From an uncultured Muribaculaceae bacterium (GTDB taxonomy: Bacteria > Bacteroidota > Bacteroidia > Bacteroidales > Muribaculaceae): a stretch of DNA of 64,000 nucleotides. The DNA is taken from the NCBI GenBank assembly GCA_910579035.1, contig CAJTSR010000008.1, forward strand, positions 1 to 64,000, read 5' to 3'. The translations under genes and the position numbers were made by a program. This document shows positions 1 to 8,160 of this stretch, piece by piece. How positions within the stretch are numbered: position 1 is the first letter of the stretch; every line of letters starts with the position of its first letter. The notes under the pieces are model-generated. The model searched no databases, was not told the origin of the DNA, and saw only the letters and a list, made by a program, of their open reading frames with translations.

Positions 1-2
1 CG

Positions 3-56
3 CATCTCAAAATAATTCAGAAAATAAATCATCGGTTGGCTCAGTTAGCGGCTTAG
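3..56 (+). pseudogene. Upstream fragment of the HNH restriction endonuclease, ended by in-frame TAG
   Basis: Read in the frame of the ORF that starts at 105, positions 3-53 give a helix-like sequence (HLKIIQKINHRLAQLAA), then TAG at 54-56, then 16 open codons (PRLNNLKFYRIIANRL) up to ATG105. The reading looks like one continuous protein broken by a single amber codon. The gene would begin before the window. The alternative frame 2-100 also ends at a stop, but its peptide is polar and low in complexity. Inference: nonsense mutation in a longer endonuclease gene. Confidence 0.5.
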
Positions 57-104
57 CCAAGGCTGAACAACCTCAAATTTTACCGAATCATTGCAAATAG
101 GCTA

Positions 105-821
105 ATGGGGGAATTTCAGAAAGACAACAAACTTTACGAATGTCCGAATTGCCACCATATTAGAAAGATGTCGGCCGACCATATAGGCCCGATATCACTC
201 GGATTCCGCCACCATATTTACTTCAAACCTTTATGTTCGTCATGCAATAGTTCAAAGAATAATCGATTCACTTACAGCGATGTCAAAGAACTATTGGAAA
301 TCGAACAACGTAATGAAGACGTAATCAGCTGGCATTCAAAGCATATATGGGACAAAGTGAAATTCCTCGTAGTCGATGACTCCACAGCAAAAACAGCAAG
401 CAACATAATGGCTTCAGCCCATCAGAACGTCTTATACCTTTTGTCAACCATATATCAGCGGACAGGCAAAGAATTCCTGCGCCGCTATCTCCACCCCGAA
501 TATTCTTTGACAGACTATCGCTTTGAAGACTTCGACCCATTCGACCTTGGAAAACTCAAAATCAAACAGAAAACGTTGACAAGTAAAAACAAATTAAAGA
601 ATCAGGAACGAGCAAGCCGCGTACCCTTTGAATCTCTTGAAGAGTTTGCGGCTAAAGACAATCGTCGTCACAGATTCTATCACGAGTGTATCACGTCAGA
701 AATCGAAAATATTATAGCCACAATAGATAACAAAGATTTCGACAAAGCCGACGAATTGCTGCAGGCTGCAATATCACACCTCGCAGATATCATATTTGAT
801 TCGGAATGGGTCGCCGATTAA
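105..821 (+). CDS. HNH type IIS restriction endonuclease, C-terminal part (Alw26I/Eco31I/Esp3I-like)
   Basis: The 238-residue ORF starts with a treble-clef HNH nuclease module: CPNC at 13-16, ADH at 24-26, CSSC at 44-47 and N48, followed by SKNNR. D25 and N48 are 23 residues apart. From memory this is the spacing of the catalytic D311 and N334 of Eco31I, a GGTCTC type IIS enzyme of about 540 residues. If so, this ORF is the catalytic and C-terminal half, and nearly 290 N-terminal residues should lie upstream. The same frame is open back to a TAG at 54-56, which fits a broken longer gene. The rest is helical with no other motif. It converges on the cytosine methyltransferase gene and overlaps it by 32 bases. 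Base composition is AT-rich, unlike the suf genes that follow, which suggests transfer. Family assignment rests on the nuclease motif plus two adjacent methyltransferases. Confidence 0.65.
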   Translation: MGEFQKDNKLYECPNCHHIRKMSADHIGPISLGFRHHIYFKPLCSSCNSSKNNRFTYSDVKELLEIEQRNEDVISWHSKHIWDKVKFLVVDDSTAKTASNIMASAHQNVLYLLSTIYQRTGKEFLRRYLHPEYSLTDYRFEDFDPFDLGKLKIKQKTLTSKNKLKNQERASRVPFESLEEFAAKDNRRHRFYHECITSEIENIIATIDNKDFDKADELLQAAISHLADIIFDSEWVAD

Positions 822-1965
822 GGCACAACTCATAAAATCGATCGAAGTCCACGACCCCGTTCATCAGCATATCATAAGGAGTTGTTATAGGATACTCTGT
901 GTCCATAACCATATTGTCTTCTCCAGCCGTAATCTCGGGCAAACTTCCGATAGCTTCCTGAACAGTGATAGGCTCCGGCAATCCCTCTCCACAATATCCG
1001 AATAACGGCTTCGGTTGGGATATTCTGACGCCATCACGCGAGCCGATAATCACGACTCTTTTTCGGCGTTGTGGAACTCCATATTCTTCAGCATTCAATT
1101 TGATAGGAGTGCTGACTGTATATCCTATGCATTCAAATGCCTCTATAATTTCCTTGGCAACATCGCCATTTCGCATAGTCAAAATGCCAGGAACATTTTC
1201 AAAAACAAAAAATTCGGGATTCAACAACTCTACGACAGAAACAAACTCCTTAAACAACTGATTACGTGTATCTTCAGGGTCGCGCCATCCTGCATAAGAA
1301 AATCCCTGACAGGGAGGGCCACCCACAACCACACCTATATCATAGTTCTCTGAGGCTGCAATTATTTTTTCTTTTATATCACACCGAGTTATATCCCCTA
1401 CGATAAATTCAGCATCTGGGTACTGCTTCTTATGATTATAAATATATGTTTCAAAATATTTCTTTTCAATCTCATTAGCAGCTATCAAATTATAACCAGC
1501 CATTGAAAATCCTTCCGAAATACCTCCTGCCCCAGCAAACAAATCCACATAGTTCAATGAATCAAGATGCGGCATTATCTCCGAAGCAATCGCTCTGGCA
1601 AGAAGTGGTGGAACCGCATTACCTATCTGCTTGTATTGAGCCGACTTAGAACCCACAAAAACATAAGAATCAGGGAAAGACTGAAAACGCGCAGCCTCCC
1701 TGTTCGACATAACCCTATTCTGAAACGGATGGAGATTGCACCCATTGCCAAGCCTGTTGAAATAAGTCGTTATTGTATAGCTGGGCCTGTCATGGCGCAT
1801 TCTTCCGTAATAAGTAGTGCGTCCTCCGCTTTTACGTATCTGAGCCAATCGCAATGATGGTATTTCCTCCGGTATATTTTTCCAATTACCACCTTCCGGA
1901 ATATGGATCGCCATTTCATATTCAAGATCACTCAATCGAGTTGCGACATGGTTATATAGCTTCAT
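790..1965 (-). CDS. DNA (cytosine-5) methyltransferase, circularly permuted
   Basis: This 391-residue protein transfers methyl from S-adenosylmethionine to cytosine C5 in DNA. All catalytic motifs are visible but in permuted order. Motif IX (NREAARFQSFPDSY) and motif X (YKQIGNAVPPLLARAI) lie near residues 87-130. Then come motif I (DLFAGAGG), motif IV with the catalytic Cys (GGPPCQGFS), motif VI (ENVPG) and motif VIII (QRRKR). The natural ends fall inside the target-recognition region: the C-terminus (RPIPNQI) would join the N-terminus (KLYNHVATRLS) as in an ordinary enzyme. M.BssHII is a known precedent for this order. The start ATG overlaps the stop of the adenine methyltransferase (ATGA), so the two were an operon. 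It would protect one strand of an asymmetric site while the adenine enzyme protects the other. It has no internal stop and appears intact. Confidence 0.93.
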   Translation of the reverse strand: MKLYNHVATRLSDLEYEMAIHIPEGGNWKNIPEEIPSLRLAQIRKSGGRTTYYGRMRHDRPSYTITTYFNRLGNGCNLHPFQNRVMSNREAARFQSFPDSYVFVGSKSAQYKQIGNAVPPLLARAIASEIMPHLDSLNYVDLFAGAGGISEGFSMAGYNLIAANEIEKKYFETYIYNHKKQYPDAEFIVGDITRCDIKEKIIAASENYDIGVVVGGPPCQGFSYAGWRDPEDTRNQLFKEFVSVVELLNPEFFVFENVPGILTMRNGDVAKEIIEAFECIGYTVSTPIKLNAEEYGVPQRRKRVVIIGSRDGVRISQPKPLFGYCGEGLPEPITVQEAIGSLPEITAGEDNMVMDTEYPITTPYDMLMNGVVDFDRFYELCLNRRPIPNQI

Positions 1966-3533
1966 AATCCTGATATATAATCAATTTCCTTTTGTGATAA
2001 TCCATAAAGGGATCCAACATAATAATTCAGCTCTTCCTGACTGGGAAAATAACGCGACTCATCAACTTTTTCAAGATCGACCAACGGTAGCTCATCAAGC
2101 TCATAATTACTTATATGATTATTAGAGCTCGTCACTTTAAATCGCCAATTCAATATACTGCTATTGAGCAAAATCATCAATTTTGCAAGAATTTCAGGTG
2201 TTGATGATATATAATTGCACGAATTGCCTAAAATATCGGTTTCTTCACAGTACACAAACTTGAGCCTTTTATGAACGCCGGAATTACAGACCTGCTGACA
2301 GATTATACGACGTTTCTTAAAATCGTTCTCAATAAAGTCTGATGACTTTCGCTCTAAAAACGATTCCAAAACATATTCGCCGTTAACATCTTTCAAGCCA
2401 TTCTCCGATATCATATTACCTCTTATTAGCCTTAACGATGTCCTACTGTTCGTAATATATTTACGGCAAAGAGTAAGATCAAGCTCTCCTCTTTTATTTC
2501 TAATAAACGGTATATCTTTAAGTTTATTGAATCTGGATAACTTTGAAAGCACATTCCATTCTATCTCAGAGATAAATGGTATTTCCATATGCTCAGGAAA
2601 TAGGCTACGCACCAATTCAATCGACACGCTATATGTCTTACAGCCGTCTGCTATGCTAATACTTGTAGTTGTGCCACCTTTCTTAACATAAAATATAGTC
2701 GTTGATTGCCTTACTTTATCAAACACAGGCACATTCTCCGCAAAATAAACAATGCCACGCAAACAATTGGATTTTATCAGATGTCCGCGCAATTTTGTTG
2801 CAGAAGCATCTGCAAACAATGTAGACGGGCATATGACACCCAACTCTCCACCGGATTTGACAAGACCCAACATAGCCTCTATGGATATTTTGTATAAATT
2901 AAGCATACCCTCTATCGAAAGAGAATATCTGCCGCAAGAACGAAAATGTGCCGCTTGGCGAGCAATTCGTTCGATTACTTTCTCACTATGCTTTTTTTTA
3001 CTCGGCTTCAGAACCAGATAAGGTGGATTTGAAACCACAACATCAAATCCCTTATTAACATATCCGTCCAAATCACTTTCCTTGAGTGGCTGTTCTTCAG
3101 TTCCATCAAATAGAGTATTTTGCGCCAGTGCGTCTCTTCGTATAATATGCTTTGAGATGATTCCTAATGACTCTAAAGAGATATCCTGCAAATACGATAA
3201 AGCCTTTAACCTAGTGATATTAACTGCCACCGAATCGATGTCAACTGCATATAGTTTTTTAAGAATTATTAACAAGACATCAATTCCTCGACAAGAAAGC
3301 GAATCAACCACCTGCTCGTAAAACCGGCCTGTACCACACGCAAAATCCAAAACGACAGGAATCTCTTCTGAATGTTGTATAAACCAATTATCTACAGTTG
3401 CTTCTACTATCTTATGCGCGATGTCACTCTTAGTGTAAACAGCACCTTTTTCTATGAAATTTGTTTTGGAAGAAACTCTTCTGACAGACCCTTTATCTAA
3501 CCGAAACTCACTATTCAGAAAATCGGCGTGTAG
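1962..3533 (-). pseudogene. N6-adenine DNA methyltransferase, main fragment downstream of in-frame TAG
   Basis: The 523 codons after a TAG at 3534-3536 encode the catalytic part of an adenine-N6 methyltransferase. They contain a GAVYTKSDIAHKIV segment (the region before motif I in these enzymes), motif I (VLDFACGTGRF) and the catalytic NPPY in VVSNPPYLVL, followed by a long target-recognition region ending ISGL. No ATG or GTG occurs between the TAG and motif I. The only alternative start there is TTG at 3348-3350, inside motif I, which would remove conserved sequence. So the functional protein must read in from the 96-codon ORF upstream. Together they would make about 620 residues, near the length I expect for adenine enzymes of the Alw26I/Eco31I/Esp3I family. 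The gene overlaps the cytosine methyltransferase by 4 bases. Either it is inactivated or TAG is read through. Confidence 0.75.
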
Positions 3534-3824
3534 CTAATCACATAATGAAGGTATTTGCCTCGCGATATTTGCTTTTAACGGGATAAGTTCAAAATCTCGG
3601 CACTCAAATCCCACCAACATAGCATCAGAAATATTCAATGAAGACGCAAAATGGTAAACATAGGAGGCTATCAGAGAGTTGATGAGCTTGCTATGGCATA
3701 TTTCTGCCAAAGTTGATAATTCTTCAGCGATGGGCTTAACTGACGTCGAAGCACATCCCATTCTTTGCGCAACAGCTACGGAAACGGCAGAATTTTCCAT
3801 ATTTTGCAAATCAGTTATAGTCAT
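3534..3824 (-). pseudogene. N-terminal fragment of the adenine methyltransferase, ended by TAG
   Basis: A 96-codon ORF opens with ATG at 3824 and ends at TAG 3534-3536, exactly in frame with the methyltransferase body. Its sequence is helical (for example AEELSTLAEICHSKLINSL) and shows no known motif. It lacks features of a separate protein and its junction reads IPSLCD, stop, LHADFLNSEF. I read it as the true N-terminus of the adenine methyltransferase. It could instead be a small independent protein, such as a controller, but it has no clear helix-turn-helix. The upstream 260 bases before cvpA are AT-rich and hold no clear promoter for this gene. Confidence 0.6.
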
Positions 3825-4049
3825 CTATCTCTGCAATAAAGTCATACACCCTCTTATCAAGAGCCTATACAATGTGATATAAAATACTTTTATGAAAATT
3901 CTTCACCGTCAACACCATCGCTATTTCTTTACAAAATTAGCCAATCCAAACGAATCCACCAAACTTGCAAAAAAATTACCTGCTCCTATCAGAATAGTCA
4001 ACTTATTGCTTTTCTTACGCAAACTTAAAATTATTTTGCGGGGAGGGGC

Positions 4050-4080
4050 TTTGTGCTTGGGCTGATTATTCGTATTTTTG
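4050..4080 (+). promoter_or_regulatory. Bacteroidetes promoter for cvpA-suf
   Basis: TTTG at 4050-4053, a 19-base spacer and TATTTTTG at 4073-4080 match the Bacteroidetes -33/-7 consensus. The predicted transcript start is within about five bases of the ATG at 4091, so the message would be almost leaderless. Confidence 0.75.
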
Positions 4081-4090
4081 CAGATTGATT

Positions 4091-4564
4091 ATGGGAGCTA
4101 CAGACTTTATATTACTGGCTATCGTTGTGCTGGCGGCCGTGACGGGCGCCCTGCGGGGGATAGTGGCGCAGATAGGCGCCATAGCGGCACTTCTGGCCGC
4201 GATTCTCGTATGCCGCTTTTTCGGCGGCACAGTGGCCGACATGGTGGTGGGCCACGGCACCGAGCACGAAACCACTCTGAGAATAATCTGCTACGCGGTG
4301 GTGTTCATCGCCACCTACGTGGGCGTATGGCTGCTGGCGAGGCTTTTCGGCGCTGCCGTGTCGGCATTGCACCTGAGGCCTTTCGACAGGATTGCCGGAG
4401 GGCTTTTCCGGGTTGCCGAATGGCTTATCATAACGAGCATAGTGCTCAACGTATACTTTGCCATAAGCCCCTCGGACCGCGCCGGATTCTGCCGCGCCGA
4501 CCGTCCGTGGCGCGCAAGCGTGGTGAAGATAGCCCCGGCACTGGCCGGATACATAGTAAACTGA
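4091..4564 (+). CDS. cvpA: CvpA family membrane protein
   Basis: This 157-residue protein has the four hydrophobic segments of the CvpA (colicin V production) family, beginning MGATDFILLAIVVLAAVTGA and including the family-typical RGI and FR(V/I)AEW turns. It sits in the inner membrane. In E. coli, CvpA is needed for colicin V production; its wider role is unsettled. I chose ATG4091 rather than the TTG at 4085, because the promoter's -7 box ends at 4080. It is the first gene of the suf operon and ends 30 bases before sufB. CvpA genes often precede suf genes in Bacteroidales, but no mechanism links the two. Confidence 0.85.
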   Translation: MGATDFILLAIVVLAAVTGALRGIVAQIGAIAALLAAILVCRFFGGTVADMVVGHGTEHETTLRIICYAVVFIATYVGVWLLARLFGAAVSALHLRPFDRIAGGLFRVAEWLIITSIVLNVYFAISPSDRAGFCRADRPWRASVVKIAPALAGYIVN

Positions 4565-4594
4565 GTATGGCTGCCCGGCGTTATTATTTCTGAT

Positions 4595-6067
4595 ATGGAC
4601 CAAACTAACCAACAACAACGCAGCGAGGCCGACCGCTCGACGATAGAACGGGCTACCTCGGGCGAATATAAATACGGATTCACTTCCGACATCGACACCG
4701 ACCTTATTCCGGCCGGCCTGAACGAGGACGTCGTACGCCTTATCTCGCATAAGAAAGGCGAGCCGGAATGGCTGCTCGACTTCCGCCTGAAGGCATTCCG
4801 CCACTGGCTCACACTCACCCCGCCCACATGGGCGCACCTCGACATCCCGCCTATCGATTTCCAGACAATAAGCTACTATGCCGCGCCCAAGAAAAAAGAA
4901 GGCCCCAAGAGCCTCGACGAGATAGACCCGCAGCTTATCGACACGTTCAACCGCCTCGGCATACCCCTTGAGGAGCAGAAGGCGCTTTCGGGAATGGCTG
5001 TCGACGCCGTGCTCGACTCCGTGTCGGTAAAGACCACCCACCGCGAACGCCTTGCCGAACTCGGCATAGTGTTCTGCTCTTTCAGCGAGGCCGTGCGCGA
5101 ATACCCCGACCTCGTGCGCAAGTATCTGGGCAAGGTGGTAAGCTACCGCGACAATTTCTATGCGGCCCTCAACTCGGCGGTGTTCTCCGACGGCTCGTTC
5201 GTGTACATTCCCAAGGGAGTGCGCTGCCCGATGGAGCTGTCGACATACTTCCGCATCAACTCGGCGGGCACCGGCCAGTTCGAGCGCACCCTGATAGTGG
5301 CCGACGACGAGGCATATGTAAGCTACCTCGAAGGCTGCACCGCCCCTATGCGCGACGAGAACCAGCTCCATGCCGCCATAGTCGAAATCATAGTGGAGGA
5401 ACGCGCCGAGGTGAAGTACTCGACCGTGCAGAACTGGTATGCCGGCGACGCCCGGGGGCGCGGCGGCGTGTACAACTTCGTGACCAAGCGCGGCCTTTGC
5501 CGGGGCGATTATTCCAAGCTGTCGTGGACACAGGTGGAAACGGGCTCGGCCATCACGTGGAAATACCCCTCGTGCATACTCGCCGGGGAAGGCTCCGTGG
5601 GCGAGTTCTATTCGGTGGCTGTGACAAACAACCGGCAGCAGGCCGACACCGGCACCAAGATGATACACACCGGCTCCAACACACGCTCCACCATCGTGAG
5701 CAAGGGCATATCGGCAGGCCACAGCCAGAACAGCTACCGGGGGCTTGTCAAGGTGGCTCACGCCGCCGAAGGCGTGCGCAACTATACCCAGTGCGACTCG
5801 CTGCTGCTCAGCGACACCTGCGGCGCACACACCTTCCCGGTAATCGACGTGGCCAACAACTCCGCCGTGGTAGAGCACGAAGCCACCACGTCCAAAATAT
5901 CGGAAGACCAGATTTTCTACTGCAACCAGCGCGGAATACCCACGGAGGAGGCCGTGGCACTGATAGTGAACGGCTATGCCAAAGAAGTGATGAACAAACT
6001 CCCGATGGAATTTGCCGTAGAGGCTCAGAAACTGCTCGCCATCACCCTCGAAGGCAGCGTAGGATAG
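4595..6067 (+). CDS. sufB: Fe-S cluster assembly scaffold protein SufB
   Basis: This 490-residue protein is close to the 495 of E. coli SufB. SufB forms the SufBC2D complex in the cytoplasm and builds Fe-S clusters from sulphur supplied by SufS. The beta-helix core (YIPKGVRCPMELSTYFRIN) and the C-terminal signature are intact, including the Cys in SDTCGAHTFP (residue 409) and the HEATTSKI motif near residue 428. An N-terminal helical domain of about 100 residues precedes the core. It is the second gene of the cvpA-suf operon, 10 bases before sufC. It stops with TAG, showing that TAG is a normal stop codon in this genome. Confidence 0.97.
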   Translation: MDQTNQQQRSEADRSTIERATSGEYKYGFTSDIDTDLIPAGLNEDVVRLISHKKGEPEWLLDFRLKAFRHWLTLTPPTWAHLDIPPIDFQTISYYAAPKKKEGPKSLDEIDPQLIDTFNRLGIPLEEQKALSGMAVDAVLDSVSVKTTHRERLAELGIVFCSFSEAVREYPDLVRKYLGKVVSYRDNFYAALNSAVFSDGSFVYIPKGVRCPMELSTYFRINSAGTGQFERTLIVADDEAYVSYLEGCTAPMRDENQLHAAIVEIIVEERAEVKYSTVQNWYAGDARGRGGVYNFVTKRGLCRGDYSKLSWTQVETGSAITWKYPSCILAGEGSVGEFYSVAVTNNRQQADTGTKMIHTGSNTRSTIVSKGISAGHSQNSYRGLVKVAHAAEGVRNYTQCDSLLLSDTCGAHTFPVIDVANNSAVVEHEATTSKISEDQIFYCNQRGIPTEEAVALIVNGYAKEVMNKLPMEFAVEAQKLLAITLEGSVG

Positions 6068-6077
6068 ATTTATAGTT

Positions 6078-6845
6078 ATGGAAGAATTACTCAAAGTAGA
6101 AAACCTCCGCGCCGGCATCGACGGCAAAGAAATATTACGAGGCATCAACCTCACAGTCCGCCCCGGCGAAGTACACGCCATAATGGGACCCAACGGTTCG
6201 GGCAAGAGCACCCTGTCGGGCGTTCTCGCGGGCGACCCGCGATTTACCGTCAACGGCGGCACCGCCACATTCCACGGCGTCGACCTACTGTCGCTCGCTC
6301 CCGAGGACCGTTCGCACGAAGGCCTGTTCCTGTCGTTCCAGTACCCGGTGGAGATTCCGGGCGTGACGATGGTCAACTTCATGCGCGCCGCCATCAACGC
6401 CAAGCGCAAATACTTCGGCGAACAGCCTATGAGCGCGGCCGACTTCCTGAAGATGATGCGGCAGAAACGCGCCGTGGTAGAGCTTGATAACAAGCTGGCG
6501 TCGCGCTCGGTCAACGAGGGCTTCTCGGGCGGCGAGAAAAAGCGCAACGAGATTTTCCAGATGGCCGTGCTCGAACCGCGCCTTTCGATTCTCGACGAAA
6601 CAGACAGTGGACTCGACATCGACGCCCTCAGGATAGTTGCCGGAGGCGTCAACAAGCTCAAGACAAGCCAGAACGCCACCATAGTCATAACACACTACCA
6701 GCGACTGCTCGACTATATAAAGCCCGACTACGTGCACATTCTCTACAAAGGCCGCATAGTGCACACCGGCGGCCCGGAACTCGCACTCGAGCTTGAAGAG
6801 AAAGGCTATGACTGGATTAAACAGGAGGCCGACAATGAACAGTGA
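6078..6845 (+). CDS. sufC: Fe-S assembly ATPase SufC
   Basis: This 255-residue ABC-type ATPase drives the conformational cycle of SufBC2D. Walker A is GPNGSGKST (37-45). The signature is FSGGEKKRNEI and Walker B is LSILDETDSGLD, where the ETDSGLD form is typical of SufC rather than of transport ATPases. An H-loop histidine is seen in VITHYQRLL. Its 3' end overlaps the sufD start by 11 bases, so translation is probably coupled and the two partners are made in balance. It has no membrane segments, as expected for a soluble subunit. Confidence 0.97.
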   Translation: MEELLKVENLRAGIDGKEILRGINLTVRPGEVHAIMGPNGSGKSTLSGVLAGDPRFTVNGGTATFHGVDLLSLAPEDRSHEGLFLSFQYPVEIPGVTMVNFMRAAINAKRKYFGEQPMSAADFLKMMRQKRAVVELDNKLASRSVNEGFSGGEKKRNEIFQMAVLEPRLSILDETDSGLDIDALRIVAGGVNKLKTSQNATIVITHYQRLLDYIKPDYVHILYKGRIVHTGGPELALELEEKGYDWIKQEADNEQ

Positions 6846-8160
6846 TTCCAACGCTTTCACGCAATATCTGCAACTGCGAGGCAAGGACTCTGCGGCAGCC
6901 ACAGGCGTGCTGGACACGCTGAACAGCCGCGCCGCCGACGCTCTTGCAGCAATCGCAAGCCACCCCGACAGCGACATCTTCGCCCCGGACTACGGTGTGA
7001 ACCTCGGCCACCTGCCCATGCAGGCCGACCTTGCCACATCGTTCCGATGCGGGGTGCCCCAGCTCAACAGCCTGCTCGCCGTGGTGGCAAACGACGTGTT
7101 CTACCCCACAGAGAACCTCCACCGCAACGCCCCCGAAGGGCTTTATGCCGGAAGCATACGCACCATTCCCGAGCAATTCGCCGACGACGCTGCCTCGATG
7201 CTCGAAACAGGCATAAGCGACAGCGACGCTCCCGCCCTTGTCAACAGCCTGCTGCTCCACGACGGCGTATACATACGCGTGGAAAAAGGCGTAGAGGTAG
7301 AAAAGCCCGTCCAGATAGTCAACATACTAAACTCCGACATACCCCTGCTGACGCCCCGGCGCGTACTGATCCACGCCATGCCCGGCTCCCGGATCCGAGT
7401 GCTGCTGTGCGACCACTCCCAGACACCCGCCACCGCACATCTCAACTCCCAGATAGTGCAAGTGAAGGTCGAGGCCGACGCATCGGTCGAGCTTTACGAC
7501 ATCGAGGAAAGCTCTGCCGCCACCACGCGCTACTGGCAGCTCTTCGCCGAGCAGGCCGACGGCTCGCACCTCACGGTCAACACCTGCTACCTCACCGGCG
7601 GCAAGACCGTAAACACATACCGAATATCCTGCGGCAACAATACCGACACGTCGCTGAGCGGCCTCGTGATAGCCTCCGGGACAGAGAATGTGTCCAACCG
7701 CGTCGACCTGCGCCACACCGGCACAGGCGCCACAAGCAAGCAGCTATTCAAATCAGCCCTGTTCGACAAATCCCGTGGAACATTCAAGGGCAATATCTAT
7801 GTGGCCGAAGGCGCCGCCCGCACCGACGCCTCGCAGTCCTGCCGCAACCTGCTTGCCTCGGCCGACGCCCGCATGGTGTCCGAGCCACAGCTCGAAATAT
7901 ACTGCGACGACGTGAAGTGCAGCCACGGCGCAACCACCGGGCAACTCGACGAACGGGCATTGTTCTACATGCAGACACGCGGCGTGCCCGTCGAAGAAGC
8001 CCGCAACATGCTCACACAGGCATTTATGGCCGATGTAATCGACAACATATCGTTCGAGGTGCTGAGGCAGCGAATGCACATGCTTGTCGAAAAACGCCTC
8101 AGCGGAGCCACGGCCGACTGCAGCTCGTGTGCCGCCTGCCACGCACAAAGTACCGAATAA
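6835..8160 (+). CDS. sufD: Fe-S cluster assembly protein SufD
   Basis: This 441-residue SufB paralogue completes the SufBC2D scaffold. The shared C-terminal fold is clear: GNIYVAEGAARTDASQSCRN, then CSHGATTGQLDERALFYMQTRGV, whose SHGATTGQLD stretch is the SufD counterpart of the SufB HEATTSKI motif. I chose ATG6835, which overlaps sufC by 11 bases. The frame is open 14 codons further upstream but only inside sufC. The C-terminus ends with a Cys-containing tail (CSSCAACHAQSTE), which may or may not bind metal. The stop TAA overlaps the sufS ATG by one base. The N-terminal domain is poorly conserved, as usual for SufD. Confidence 0.95.
   Translation: MNSDSNAFTQYLQLRGKDSAAATGVLDTLNSRAADALAAIASHPDSDIFAPDYGVNLGHLPMQADLATSFRCGVPQLNSLLAVVANDVFYPTENLHRNAPEGLYAGSIRTIPEQFADDAASMLETGISDSDAPALVNSLLLHDGVYIRVEKGVEVEKPVQIVNILNSDIPLLTPRRVLIHAMPGSRIRVLLCDHSQTPATAHLNSQIVQVKVEADASVELYDIEESSAATTRYWQLFAEQADGSHLTVNTCYLTGGKTVNTYRISCGNNTDTSLSGLVIASGTENVSNRVDLRHTGTGATSKQLFKSALFDKSRGTFKGNIYVAEGAARTDASQSCRNLLASADARMVSEPQLEIYCDDVKCSHGATTGQLDERALFYMQTRGVPVEEARNMLTQAFMADVIDNISFEVLRQRMHMLVEKRLSGATADCSSCAACHAQSTE

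Noticed and set aside
2..100. Frame-2 reading at the left edge ending at TAG 98-100 as the true upstream gene
   Set aside because: The peptide is polar and low in complexity; the frame of the HNH ORF gives a better protein sequence, though I cannot prove it from 100 bases.
1..3824. TAG reassigned to an amino acid genome-wide
   Set aside because: Several intact genes in the window end at TAG followed by clear gene ends (sufB, the dehydrogenase at 59625), so TAG is a normal stop here.
4112..6688. Long minus-strand ORF (858 codons) opposite cvpA, sufB and sufC
   Set aside because: It is a shadow of GC-rich coding sequence; no family motif, and the plus-strand genes are certain.
7047..8159. Extension of the sufS frame through sufD
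   Set aside because: Arg/Pro-rich, no similarity to desulfurases; the true start is ATG8160 at the sufD stop.
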